Assembly (NCBI RefSeq): GCF_002234675.1
Contig: NC_019870.2
Coordinates: 1,041,985 to 1,105,984, forward strand
Direction of reading: 5' to 3'
Length of the DNA: 64,000 nucleotides
Origin: Oryzias latipes
Taxonomy: Eukaryota > Chordata > Actinopteri > Beloniformes > Adrianichthyidae
Numbering within the stretch: position 1 is the first letter of the stretch; each line of letters starts with the position of its first letter. Both the position numbers and the translations under genes were made by a program. The notes beneath the pieces are model-generated. The model saw only the letters and a list, made by a program, of their open reading frames with translations, was not told the DNA's origin and made no database searches. Of the stretch, positions 16,770-29,176 are shown piece after piece.

Positions 16770-19012
16770 GATTATATAACATCAATTATTACGTCCTCCA
16801 AATCCTCAACGTGTCTGTTAGACCCAATTCCCACTAGACTTTTTAAAGAAACTTTTCCCCTAATTAATGATCCCATATTAACAATGATAAATGCCTCTCT
16901 GGAAACGGGTTACGTGCCACAGTCTTTTAAATATGCAGTTGTTAAACCTCTTCTGAAAAAGCCCAGTTTGGATCCTAGCATCTTGGCCAACTATAGACCG
17001 ATATCAAACCTGCCCTTTATTTCTAAAATCCTAGAAAGAGTTGTAGTTAAGCAGCTTTACTGCCACCTACAGGACAACAGCCACTTTGAAGACTTTCAGT
17101 CGGGGTTTAGACCTCACCACAGTACGGAAACTGCACTAGTTAGAGTCTCTAATGACTTGTTATTGGCCTCAGAAAAGGGACTACTTTCTATTCTGGTCCT
17201 GTTGGACCTCAGTGCAGCCTTTGACACTATCGACCACGGTAATTTACTCCATAGATTAGAGCAGGACATAGGGATCAGAGGATCTGCTCTCCAGTGGTTT
17301 AAATCCTATCTGTCTGATAGGTATCAGTTCGTTAATGTAAATGGCCATTCCTCTCAGTGCACTCGAGTCAACTATGGAGTCCCACAGGGCTCAGTCTTGG
17401 GACCGATCCTGTTTACGCTTTATATGCTACCCCTAGGAAACATAATCAGGAAACACAGCATTAATTTTCATTGTTATGCCGACGATACGCAGTTGTATTT
17501 ATCCATGAAGCCTGACCAGAATGACCAGATAGAGAAACTGAACGCCTGCATCAGTGACATCAAGACCTGGATGACAATTAATTACCTCCTCTTGAACCCA
17601 GAAAAAACTGAGGTCATTATACTAGGTCCTAAAAACCTCAGAGATACTCTGTCTGCTCAGATAGTCTCCCTGGATGGTATAAGTATAGCCCCCAATTCCA
17701 CAGTTAGAAACCTTGGGGTTTTACTTGACCAGGATTTATCATTTAAGGCTCACATATCTCAGGCATGTAGAACTGCCTTTTTTCACCTGTGGAATATTGC
17801 TAAGATCAGAAATATACTTTCTAAGAGTGATGCTGAAAAACTCATCCATGCATTTGTTACGTCGAGGCTGGATTACTGTAACTCCTTGTTAGCAGCGTGT
17901 CCTAAGAGTTCCTTAAGAAGTCTCCAGCTTGTTCAGAACGCAGCTGCTAGATTGTTAGCTGGAACCAGCAGAAGAGATCACATCACTCCTGTGTTGGTTT
18001 CACTTCACTGGATCCCAGTTGATTCTAGAATCAAGTTCAAGATCCTCCTGTTAACCTATAAGGCCTTACATGGAATGGCCCCGTCCTATATTAAGGACCT
18101 CATAGTCCCTTACCAACCAATCAGAACACTTCGCTCGCAAAATGCAGGACTGCTTGTGGTTCCTAGAATTAGTAAAAGTACGGTTGGAGGTAGAGCGTTT
18201 AGCCACCAAGCCCCTGTCTTATGGAATAAACTCCCAGCTCATGTAAGAGAGGCCGACTCAGTTTCTACATTCAAAGCTAGACTGAAAACATTCCTCTTTG
18301 GACAGGCTTATTGTCAGACTAGCTGCTAGAAGTTGAAGCTGGGGTAACTATGGTGCACTGGGGTTCTGTCCTCTTTCCTTTTTTACTTCTACCCTTCCTC
18401 TCCTCTATTCTTGATCATAATTTATCATTTAGTTCTCCATGCCTCTGTTTGGTGCAGTGATTCATGTATTGTCCCTCTTTTCCTCTCCCCTCCTGGGGAG
18501 TGGGAGTGCTTCCAGACTCCAGTTGGCTCATCCGTGCTCCAGTTCCTGACCGTTTACCTCGCCTTTGCTCCTGCTCCTACACCTGGCTGTGGTTCCTGTC
18601 TCCGGCTCGACTCGCGCCTTTGACTGTCCCCCCAACCACGGCTGGATGAAGCTCGTCTGCTGGACTTTTATATATGTAGTTGTAGATTTAGATAAGTTAA
18701 TTCTTCTCTAAGATTTCTGGTAAATCGCCTGTCCGTCCTGGGGGAGGATCCCTCCTTCATGTGGGCACCCCTGAGGTTTCTTCGTTTTTTCCGGAATCCG
18801 GTTTTTTTGGGAATTTTTCCTTACCGCGAAGGGGGGTCTAAGGGCAGGGATGCCAGTATAGCTTAGTCAGTTTGTTAGTTCATTTTAGTATTTTTCTATT
18901 GAACTCTTTGTATTCGTGATCCTTTTGATTTCTTGTTTTACTTCGAAGCCCATCGAGACGACTGTTGTTGTGATTTTGGGCTATACAAATAAAATTGAAT
19001 TGAATTGAATTA
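16770..19012 (+). mobile_element. L2/Maui-type LINE, 5'-truncated, with 3' tail repeats
   Basis: The body begins inside the second open reading frame; an in-frame stop at 16767-16769 marks the end of homology. It continues through the reverse transcriptase frame and about 680 bases of 3' UTR. It ends in tandem ATTGA(ATTG) units after GGCTATACAAATAAAATTG, the characteristic short-repeat tail of fish L2 elements that primes their insertion without a poly-A tail. A 60-bp copy of the same tail occurs at 50163 on the minus strand. Confidence 0.88.
16884..18329 (+). CDS. L2-type LINE reverse transcriptase (partial ORF2)
   Basis: Non-LTR reverse transcriptase lacking the amino-terminal endonuclease because the element is 5'-truncated. 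From the first methionine 481 residues are open, and the same frame is open back to 16770. Visible blocks: [11 protein letters not shown] and [17 protein letters not shown] (fingers), [12 protein letters not shown] (motif A with the first catalytic Asp), [10 protein letters not shown] (motif B), CYADDTQLY (catalytic YADD, motif C), the thumb, and an [12 protein letters not shown] region near the C-terminus. There are no frameshifts or stops in this stretch, which suggests recent insertion or relaxed ageing. It cannot mobilise by itself without the missing part. Confidence 0.9.
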   Translation: MINASLETGYVPQSFKYAVVKPLLKKPSLDPSILANYRPISNLPFISKILERVVVKQLYCHLQDNSHFEDFQSGFRPHHSTETALVRVSNDLLLASEKGLLSILVLLDLSAAFDTIDHGNLLHRLEQDIGIRGSALQWFKSYLSDRYQFVNVNGHSSQCTRVNYGVPQGSVLGPILFTLYMLPLGNIIRKHSINFHCYADDTQLYLSMKPDQNDQIEKLNACISDIKTWMTINYLLLNPEKTEVIILGPKNLRDTLSAQIVSLDGISIAPNSTVRNLGVLLDQDLSFKAHISQACRTAFFHLWNIAKIRNILSKSDAEKLIHAFVTSRLDYCNSLLAACPKSSLRSLQLVQNAAARLLAGTSRRDHITPVLVSLHWIPVDSRIKFKILLLTYKALHGMAPSYIKDLIVPYQPIRTLRSQNAGLLVVPRISKSTVGGRAFSHQAPVLWNKLPAHVREADSVSTFKARLKTFLFGQAYCQTSC

Positions 19013-22000
19013 TGACAGATCTGAGGAGTTTTCCATTTTCTTCAGTAAAAAAAAAAAAGTTAAAATAAGTGACCCCGCTTACTGTTCAAAATAAAAGCTT
19101 TTTCTACTAATTCACACTACAGGACAGTTGAAATCAAACTCCTGAGGGTCACAGTCTTTACATTTCTGTCCATCTGTCAAAAATGGTTTTTGTATTTCCT
19201 GCATCATAGAGAGCATTGGATTTTAAGACATGCGTCAAATTAGGTCTATTTTTAACTTCGGTCACTTATAAAGACGCACTGCAATTTCAAAAGTCTGTAT
19301 GTTTTCAGACTAAACTGTATCCATATAAATGATAATATATTATCGTTGGAAGACTAAAGAAGGATTTTTTATTTGGTTATTTTCACACTTCATTTTCCTG
19401 CTAGAAAGTAAGACGACCAGATCTGAGGCTCCGCCTTTCTCATTGTGGGTGCCGCCCATTTCATGACATCATCCTAGAGCCGGTCTCTGCGTTTTGTCCA
19501 TAGAAAACGAACATCTGAACTTCTGCAAAGATGAATGTACATATTGCTCATATTAAGGGAAAGCGTTTATCCGATCACCGCTAGCTCCACGGAGAAAGTG
19601 GGCGTGGTGCTGTGGCCGAGACCCCGCCCTAATCCCAAACTACAAGAGAACTATATAAAGACTATGTAGTGCCCTGGAAAAGCAATTCCGTCACCATGCT
19701 CACTACTTTTTTAACTCAATATGATGTCGATTTCACGAAGATGAAAACGTTTTATTAAAAAAAAAAAATGTATTTAAATACACCCCCCCCCCCAAAAATG
19801 TGTTCAAACGCAATGCATTGTGGTCCATATTCGCCAATCTAGTGAGCATCGATGCACACTGGGTTTTTTTTTGCAGAGACTTCTGGGAAATTTCTAGATA
19901 TGATTTTGGTATCGTAGAATAGGACAGCACTACAACACTGTGAACGCCCTATATAGAGAACTCGTAACATACTACAACATTAGCATATTCAAAATAAAGA
20001 AATAAAATAAGATGCTTTTAAACACAGTCATTTTTTTTTTTAATAAACAGACGCTGGTGTTCTCTAAGCCTCTAAACCTCGGATGCCGTTAAAAGTTCTG
20101 ACATTGCAGCAGCTGCTATCAGGGACCGCTGCGGTCAGTTACCATTTCTGAAGGCTACGTTTCATTCGGTTCATGTTTTACATCGGACACTCAACCGACA
20201 ACCCTCTGCATTTGCCCGGACTTGGGACCGGCACATGAAAGCACTGAATAGCGCCCCCTTGTGGTTGCATTACCTAAACAAACCTACATTGTTAAAGTCT
20301 CTGATTATTCATCTATTTAAGGCAAAGTGGCTCATGTTGGTTAGCGCTTAAGGCACCTAAAACATTTACATTTTATTCTAGCAGTATTTAGAAGTATTAC
20401 TACATACACTAAACGTTTGACTTTTGATTAAAATTATAAAACTAGTTTAGTTCAAGGAGTCGTTTTCTTTAACAAGCACGTTTTTCTGCTGTCAAAGACT
20501 AAAGAGTCATTTTTAATCACACGTAAACTTTTAGGTTATTTTTAATAAATGTATTTTCTTGGTTTGATAAATGTAGTCAAATTTAGTAAATTACTTCACT
20601 CCAGTGATTCCTTTGGCCATTTTAAACTGTAGGTTACTTTCCAGCACATTAGGGAACCGCCTCCTACAGTTCTGCTTGTTTTAAGGTTTTTCTGGAGAAG
20701 ACGTTCTCCTGGTGATGCTTCAAAATTTCTCTTCACAAGAAAATGCCGTTTGGCACCGACAGACATTTGCAGTCAATGTTTCCATGGATGAGCAGTGGTT
20801 TGTGATCACTGCCACAGGTAGGATCCATCTTTGCTCAGAGTTTCCAAGAAGACCAACTCTGGAGAATCCTCATTTTTCCAAAGTGCGTTCAGGATTTTAT
20901 GCCGCAATAGTACTTTTTAAATGAGCTTCAGTTCTCCGGATGGAGAGAAGCAGCCTACAGGTCCAGTTCACTTTGAATCCATGGCTCCAAAGCTGCAGCT
21001 CAAACTCCTGCAAACACGTCAGAACTTCATGCAGATGCAGAACGGACCAAGTTCACCTCATCCATTACTTTGTTCCACTTTCCAGCCCTGACCCCGAATC
21101 CAACTGAAAGACAATTTAGGAACATCCATTTGTTTCTCTTCCTATCCCGTCCATCACTAATTTGCTTTCCAGCTTCCTCAGTTTTCCCATTTGTCCGTTG
21201 GAACAGTTCGTCCATGCATGCCAGTAGACTTTGTACAAATGTCCCCACTGACAGAAGAATAGAGTTTCTTTGAGCTGAACAGTCAAGAACGTCCACTTTA
21301 GATGTTGATGTCCAAGTTTTCCCTACAGTTCAAGAAGATCAAAGTTCAAACATCCTTTCTGGTAGATGTTTTTCCAGGAAGAGTCCATAAAAACCCACCG
21401 ATACCATCTTCATCTCATTCAAGATGTTCATTTTATAGAAACACATCTGAGAAATCTAGAAAAACAAGAAAAACTTTAATACCAAAACATTGATGTTCTG
21501 CCTCAATGGGACAGTTTAACACGTTGCTGACAAGTGGGTCGTTTTAAAGAAACCATGTGTGCGACAGCAGGAATTTAACTTTGGACTGCTCCTTACCAAA
21601 CACAAGCTTAGTACTTTGGAAGAACAATAAAGAATGATAAAAGTATATAGTGTTAAAGTAAACCCTTTAAGGCAACAGCTGCAACCGTTGCAGAGTTTTG
21701 GTTCTGCAACAGCAGGATGTCCCTTCACACAAACAGAACCTCCTGTTCAAATGATGAGATGTAGACGTTTTACAGTTTAGATGGAACCCCTGAAAACTGT
21801 TCTGACAAATGTGCCAAACGTAGACCAAACCGAGGTTGTGGGTGAGAATTCCTAAGAAAGATCAGAGGCGGTTTATTCTGCCACCAGAAAGACAGAAGAG
21901 ACCTTTTGCTGTGAAGCAAGGAGCAGAAATGTCTGATCATCAGGAGAACCCAAACACTGGAACCTTCTTATGCAAACGGGTGTGAACATCAGTGGTGCTT

Positions 22001-22817
22001 TTGAGGGTGGAGTATTGTTAGAAACCTTCATGTTGAAGCAGGTACATGATCCTCATGACCCACCATCCACTCAATCTGAATAAAATACAGCCAGTGGATA
22101 AGGAACAGCAATGACCCACCAACCATCAGAGGGATTGATGGAACCAATCAGATGCTTTAGGATCCACCTGAAAATGAGATCCACGCTGGAGTTTGGAGAA
22201 GAAAAATAAATAAAGGGTTTTGTGTCATTATCACAATCACTGTATAGAGAGGGTTAGGGTTAGTAAAGACAGAACACACTTGCAAACAGGCAAGTGATCA
22301 AACCCCAGGAATGAGATGTACCAACACCACCTGAACATCTCATTATGGTGGAGCTTTAGGCTAAAATGGTTTGACATCAAAGTCAGTTTAAAACCTTGCT
22401 TTCCTGTGAACAAACCACTTCAGTCCAAGAAGGATACGGTCCTTTCAGATCAGCTGGACCCTCCAGGTCCAGTTTTAAAGAACTGACCCATATGAACCAT
22501 TGAGGCTGAGCAGTTTGTTAAATGAGGAAATCTCCGCACACACGCAAACACGGTGGTGGACGTTACCAACCAAACGCAGGGTTTCCCTGCAAAGTCATGT
22601 TAGGTAAAGTAATACAGGTACCATATTCTGAAAAGAAACAGATTTAGGGATTCACCAGGTGTAAACCATGCAGGCTGTTCATGTACACTCAGACCAACAG
22701 CACAGGTTACAGCCGGCTTCAAGGGCAGGAGGCAATCGTCAATAGGAATTATGTCAGTGAAGAATACACACATCATCACTCATTACAAATCAAACAAAGT
22801 CAGGCAAAAAAATAAGC

Positions 22818-22908
22818 AATGCTGACCCATCAAGACAAGCGTGTCAGTTCATTCTGAACTTCCTCAGTTTGGATTTAACCCATCCAGAATCCAATAGAGT
22901 CCAGAGAA
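22818..22908. repeat. Direct repeat, copy 1
   Basis: About 85 bases starting TGCTGACCCATCAAGACAAG are repeated in the same orientation at 23193-23285 with a handful of substitutions. The copies are some 375 bp apart, indicating a local duplication. Confidence 0.8.
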
Positions 22909-23192
22909 CCATGAATGCATCATAAGGTGCAGTTTGGTCAGAATCTAAAGGCTTTTGTTTTGAAGAATTACTACATTCAACCTGAAAACAAAACCCACCT
23001 CTTAAGTGACCTTCATGTACCATTTTAGAGACATCCCATAATGAGCACCTACTACCCCATGTACATTCAACCATTTCAAAATAAAATGTTTAGCCCTGTT
23101 TGATTTGACAGGACAAGCCACCTGAAATCAAACCTGCACGGTCTGTAGTCCGAGTACAAGTTCTAAAATATTTACCCAGAACCTGAAAACCA

Positions 23193-23285
23193 TGTGGTGC
23201 TGACCCATCAAGACAAGCGTGTCAGTTCATTCTGAAACTCCCCAGTTTGGATTTAACCCATCCATAATAATAATAGAGAACAGAG
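23193..23285. repeat. Direct repeat, copy 2
   Basis: Second copy of the unit at 22818, ending in a short (ATA)n expansion that the first copy lacks. Confidence 0.8.
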
Positions 23286-26200
23286 ACCTGTGGTCCCCTC
23301 TCCACTGTTCTTCAACCTCCAAACAGTGTTTACAGTTCAGTACTTACCATTTTTCAATCCAGCGTTTGTCATAACCTGTGCAGTGCATCAGTTTGCTGAA
23401 ACGTTGAGACTTTAAGTTTGACATCCATTGAAGTCTTTCACAAAGGTCACTGTTGAGCTTTAGGCCAAACCGTCCCGGTTCTGCTTCGGTTTAGTGGTGT
23501 AGATCCTTCTGCCGGTAGAAACGGGCTCAACATCACAAATTCTAGATACTGAGTATATTGAGAACAGAAACAGAATTTGAACCTTTCCTTGGACCAAACC
23601 TCTGGAGTTTGAAATGGCACTTGCTGCAGCTGTGGTTGAACTTTCATGCTCTGATGTCCAGTTTATTCACCAGTTAGCTTTTAATCAAGTTTCAAGCTTT
23701 AGTTCAAACTGTTCCATTGACTTGACGGTACAGTCCACTGATCCAGTTCCACATAGTGACCAAATTCCCTTCTGGGTCTCAGTTCCAAAGACTTTCAAAG
23801 ACTTTCTGCCCACATTTCCTGCTTTGAAAGATGTTCGGTTTACATTGATTCCCTCTTTGTTTGAAGGTTTGGTTCCGCGTGTTCTACATTCAGTGTTCTG
23901 AAATCTTGGCTTTTGTCTCCTCACAGTTCATCATCCAGCCGTCTGCCTCAGAGCAGCTTTGAGTTCTTTCTCTCTAAAGTCTGAGCGTTCTGGAGGAACC
24001 AGAGAACTCTTCACAGCATCCATTAAAGTCTGCTCATCCGTCCAGGATCAGTGAGTCTGCAGACCACAGAAGCTGCTCTTCCTGGTTTCAGTTTCAGACC
24101 ACAAATCTGAGGTTCTCAGGAAGGAAACGTGTTAGTTTACAGACCATCGTCCTAAAGTTACTCTAAGTTCAACCGTTAAAACACTAAAGTTAGAGGGAGG
24201 CGTCTTCCCATAATGTTACTTTAAACACTAAAGTTTATAAATCTGCGTCAAAATTAAACATTTATGGAGAAGAGGAAATCTGCTGGAGCATGACATTTTT
24301 ATTATAACTTAATCATTTCTGCAGGTTTAGATTTTTTACTGTTAAAGTCCTGTTTTGAGTTTTAGCTCCACACTAAGCTCAAGCTTCATTTACATCTAGT
24401 TAATTCATAAGATTATGTTTTTTCTTTTATTGTTTTAGACCAAGAGGTTTAGGAAAAGAAAGGAGAATTCTAGAAAAGGAGAGAATAGAAAAGATGGAAC
24501 GATTTAGAGGAACATCTGAGAAAAATGATCCAAAACGAGGAAGGCTGGATACCTGGACAAAGGTGAACCAGAACCAGAGATGTCTGCAGAACGTCAAGAA
24601 CAGGTTCTAGAAAGATCCAGACGGACAAACCCAGAAGAGAAAAGACGACATGGAGACCAGAGGAACCAGACGGACAGAAAGGATCCACGCAGAAGAACTC
24701 CTGGACAGAATTTAGAACAGAGGAACCAAAGAAAACCCAGAACAACGAGGAACAGCACCTGGACCAGTCCAACACCAGAGAAGAACCAGACCCATCCAAG
24801 GAGGGATGAAAGCTGGAAGAACAAACAGAAAAAGAGGGGGTTAGGTGTAAACAGAAGAAGTGGACCCAGAAAGACAAACCAGAGGAGAACCGATCCAGAT
24901 TAACGGTTCTGTGACAGAACAACCCAGACCTGCATCCATGCAGCACCAACACAGGTGGACGTGACGGGCGGAGCATGCAGCCCTCCCTGATCTACAGCTC
25001 CCTGGTTGTGGGCTGGGCTTTCACAATCACGGACACGACCGCACCAACAGAACCACAAGAACCAAACCTTCAAAGCAGCATTTGGAACAAGTCAGTGTCT
25101 AAACACTCGCCAAAAACCAGAACCATCAATCAGTCCCCATCACAGACTTTGGATGTTCTGAAGCAGCACAGCAAAAAAGCACAGCGGGAAGGCCGGGCGC
25201 ACAAATGCAATGAAGAAATAAAAAAAGGGTCTTACCTTTCGTAGCACCACCTGAAAAATAAAACACTGCACCAACTGATCCAACAGAGGACAAAGAAGGA
25301 AAGGACAGAGTCTCTGACGGCCCTCCAGACCAGAACTTCACCGATTCAGCTCCAGCCCAACAACCACAACCTCTGCAGGTTCAAACTACAGACCTGCAGG
25401 AACACAACCTTCCTGAGTCTGATCCCAACCAGACTGGACTCCAAAAACTAAAACCTGACGCTGAACCTGGACTTTAACCTGACAGGAAACGGCATTGAAG
25501 GTGACTTCACCACAGATGAGGAGGAGCTTAGAGGACCAGGACCCAGAGAAAAAAAAAAAAAAAAAAAAAAAGACAAATCATAAAACAGCAATCATTTACA
25601 AAAAAAATACTCTTCGTGATCATCGCCACGAGCGCAATGACAAATTAAAACCATGAAACAGAAAATAAAGAAGGGCACGGCGGCCATGAAAGAAAAGCTA
25701 AAGTGGCGGCACGGCGCCAGAAGGTGGTACAGCGGCGGCACGGCGGCCTGGAAGGAGAGAAGCAGCAGGACAGAGTGATGGACATACCTTCAGAGGACTC
25801 CAGGTGATGACATGTGGGCGTGTGCATTAAAACCAGAGTCTTGAAAATGAAAAATCCAAAATCACAGAAAATTCAAAATGGCGCAAGCGAGCGTGAATCG
25901 CTGAGGCAGGTCCACGTCCACGCTGAAGAAAATTCTGGAACTTTTAAATGCAAACCTACGGATTGTTGTAATAAAGCCTGGAGGCGTGTTCTACGATCTA
26001 GAACTGGTTCTATTTTATATGACGGCGGGGAAACGCGATTTTTATTCATGAAAGGAGGTCAGAGGAACTAGAAGTTTCAGCAACATAAAGACCTGCAGCT
26101 CCCAAATACATTTCAACACATACAAAACTATAAGCTCCATCCTCATTGTGACCAAAAAACTCCCTCTGCTCTGAATGCAAATGGAAGTGAAGTCACCTTC

Positions 26201-27086
26201 AATGCAAGCTTAGAGACGGAGGAAGAGAGCGGCGCGGCGGCCAAACCCGGAAACGGAGGACTTACGGGCTGAAGATCTATCTGAGGAGAAAACAAATCAA
26301 AAAAAAAAAAAAAAAAAAAATCAGAATTGTCTGAATAAACAGAAATGTGATGATTGAGACTAAAGAAAAATTAAAGGTCAAAGTGCTTATGGCGCCACCA
26401 TGAGGCCTCTGGGAGAAAAACCTTTCCTCAAACCCAGAACTGGTCGGCCATCTTTAGGTGGTTTGACTGAACGTGGTGTTGGAATAGTTACCTTTTTGTT
26501 TTGGGCCGTGTGCACCTGACCTCCACTTGTCTTCATAGACAGTCGCTGTTCTACCAGCAAGGAATTCTGGGAAAGAGATCAGAACAGTTACGCTCTCCTT
26601 CAGACAGAAACTCTGCTGCATTTCCACGTCTGGAGGAGTTGGGTTCAACTTAAGCAACTTTATTTTTGCCAAATAGACATTTTTTCCTCATTTTCTAAAT
26701 CAAACTAAAGCACTTTGCTACTCACGTAACACAAAATGCTTTACATTGTAAAAACATTTATTCAGAAAACGCAACATAAAAATGACATGAAAACATAAAA
26801 CAAAAATGTTTTCCGTCTCAGAAAAAGCCTTTTTTGGGAATCGAACCATCGCTTGTGTCTCATGTTCTCCTCGGAGGAACCTCTAAGGTTCTCCCAGCAG
26901 GAGAACAGCTCCAGAACAATTTCCCCTTTGGCCCAAAAGGACAGAACCACTGACCTGAACCACAGAACTCCGTCCCGCTCTGAGGCACCTGGACCCAATC
27001 ACCTTAATGAGCGCTCAGCAGGTAGGATGAACACGTGACCACCCGCCTTTTCGGGAGAACGACCAATCTCTTTACAGCTCACACAG

Positions 27087-27094
27087 TGACGTCA
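27087..27094. promoter_or_regulatory. Palindromic CRE, possible promoter
   Basis: TGACGTCA, the full cAMP response element, lies beside a G-rich run and a CCCGCCAAA E2F-like site within 40 bases, in otherwise A/T-rich DNA. It sits upstream (minus-strand sense) of the splice-site series at 23.3-26.5 kb. Promoter function is a guess. Confidence 0.3.
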
Positions 27095-28218
27095 TAACGC
27101 GGGGGGGAAAGCCCGCCAAAACAGAAGGTCCGGTGTTCTGCCGAAAACAGCGCCCCCCCGTGAGGAGCGCGGGAAAGACTGTAGCCTGTAGTTAGTATGA
27201 CAGACAATTAAACTGCCAAACGTGATCCGTAGATGGCATTTTAGTCCTTTGACTGTACACCCAAACGCAATGCACGCTGGGAAACTAGGACAGGTGCAAC
27301 GTGATCAACGTTTGTATGACGACTTAAAAACGACCTGCTCTTCCAGAATGTTCTGGACTCTCGCTCTTTTCTGCACAACATCGGTCCACCGAACTCTGGT
27401 CCTTTAAAAAATAAAAAAAATAACACTTTGGTCCGTTTCCGGGTTTGAAGCCCCGCCTCTCCAGTCAAGCGCAGCTTGGTGGGCGGGGTTCGTCGCAGCC
27501 TTTCGGCAATGTGAGGTTTTTTTACTTGCCCCCCCCCCACTTTATTAACAAATGTTTCACAAACATTATATCAAACACTGACGTTCCACACTTTGCGCAA
27601 AACAAAACATGAACACAATTAAAAATTAAAACATTAAAATAAGACAAAAATAATAAAGGTAAAGGAATCTGTTAAAGTTTTAAAAGTGACCATGTTTCAA
27701 CCGTTCTTTGTTAGTGCATGATTCTATACTATTTACATACAAAATCATTTCTTTCTGAAAAACATAAATACTGTTTTTGTTAGAATATTTACACTTGTGT
27801 TTTCCTGATACACATCCAGAACAACAAAGTGACAAATCACTCATTAACACCTGAGTATATAATGTATAAACAACAATTATGGGAGTATATTGCATTTAAT
27901 AAAAATAAAATTCTAGTGTTTTTCTTTTAGATAATTGTGCTTTTTGAATTTATAATTTTTCATAATTTTTGGTTTTGGAAATATTTAGTTCTAGTGTTTT
28001 TCAGATTATTTCAGTGAGTTTTTATGTAAAAACTTTTGTGCATGTTTTTAACAAAATAATGTTATTCTTGCATTTCCAAGATTATTTTTTGATTTTTAAT
28101 TAAGAACTACAAACCCACGAAAACTACTAAAACTTTGAGAGAAAACTTTTAACAATCTGTTAAAACTGACCAATAGCCTCACTAATTTCTGTGTCCAGGA
28201 TTAACATCACAACCAGGC

Positions 28219-28728
28219 GGGTATTCCAGAAAGCAGGTTATGCTAGCTCCCACGATAAGTTTGAGGCTAAGGAAGTTGATAACCTCAGCTTTCGGTTCCA
28301 GAAATGGAGGTATGTTTCAGGATATGTCAAGTTGCCATGGCAACTCATGCTCTGAACATAACCTGGTCTGGAGCAGGTTTAGTTGAAGGTTAGTTTGTTT
28401 TCAGAGAGGTGAAGCAGCATGGCGTGTCCATTTGAAGATGATTTAGTGGATGAAGAAGCTCAGATAATACTTTTTCCACCATGAGAGGCTGATAAGACCA
28501 CATATGGATGTTGGAAAAATAAACTTTATACTTTGATCTAACTTAATTATTTGCTTCAGTTAAGATAAATCATTTTTTGTTAAGTCAGTTTAAAAATAAC
28601 ACGTAGTTTTCAGACAGTTATTTTACTTTCATTCAAATTAATTCAATTAAGTAGGTGTAACTTTGGTGCTGCTGTTAGATCGGCACCGCAAGGGATTGTG
28701 GGATACCATTCCCTTTCCTGGAACACCC
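28219..28728 (+). mobile_element. PIF/Harbinger-type transposon remnant
   Basis: Imperfect terminal inverted repeats GGGTATTCCAGAAAG (left) and the complement of GGGTGTTCCAGGAAAG (right) bound about 510 bases. Inside, from 28419, the frame reads MACPFEDDLVDEEAQI, which matches the start of fish Harbinger transposases (MACPF..D.VDE.A) before a stop interrupts it. The catalytic region is gone, so it is an internally deleted derivative. Confidence 0.65.
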
Positions 28729-29170
28729 CCTTTAGTTCTTAGTCAAATAGGCTCCGCCCACTGCAGGTAAAACTATGGGGACAGGTGGGTACCGTCAACA
28801 AATGACACAGAAACATCCCAGACAAACAATTTTATCATTTTATTAACAACTCACCATGAATAATCTAAACTACATCACAGACATTTGTTGCTGTTAGCAC
28901 AGATTTAAAATTAGTGATAAATTATTTAAAATACCTTCATTTTTTCTGTCACAGTAAACCACAGCTCCCCTTTTTTTTGCTTTTGGCTGTATTCCTTTCA
29001 ACTATAAACTTTGTGATATCTTGAAAACATGCTGTTTTTAATAAAATAATGCTTAACTATGTGAAATGCAGAGTTTTTTATTTAAATCAGTTGTGACACT
29101 TAGATTACAGCATGTAATCTGTAATCTGCTTGGATGTGTGGAAACTGAGCGTCTGTCAAACTGATCCGGT

Positions 29171-29176
29171 TTTATT
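29171..29176 (-). terminator. Polyadenylation signal overlapping the prkg1-like stop codon
   Basis: The minus strand reads TTTTAATAAAACC, so the AATAAA hexamer overlaps the TAA stop. If used, the 3' UTR would be only some 20 bases long; other hexamers further on may be used instead. Confidence 0.4.

Larger units (their letters stand above)
19013..28215. other. Long stretch without a recognised gene
   Basis: No protein I recognise is encoded here. Contents seen: an 80-90 bp direct repeat (22818 and 23193), poly-A runs near 25550-25571 and 26300-26320, a purine-rich tract at 24430-24900, an isolated palindromic CRE at 27087, and a series of minus-strand splice-site pairs between 23343 and 26515 described under findings. 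Numerous short open frames show no family signature. Confidence 0.4.

Noticed and set aside
19640-19960. Inverted pair GCACTACA...CTATATA at 19650 and 19940, suggesting a small transposon
   Set aside because: Similarity is partial and no target duplication or defined ends are visible.
24430-24976. Open frames in a purine-rich tract, including a 107-residue basic one and a 168-residue antisense one
   Set aside because: Composition is driven by strand-biased AG repeats (GAACCAGA-like). No motif or splice support.
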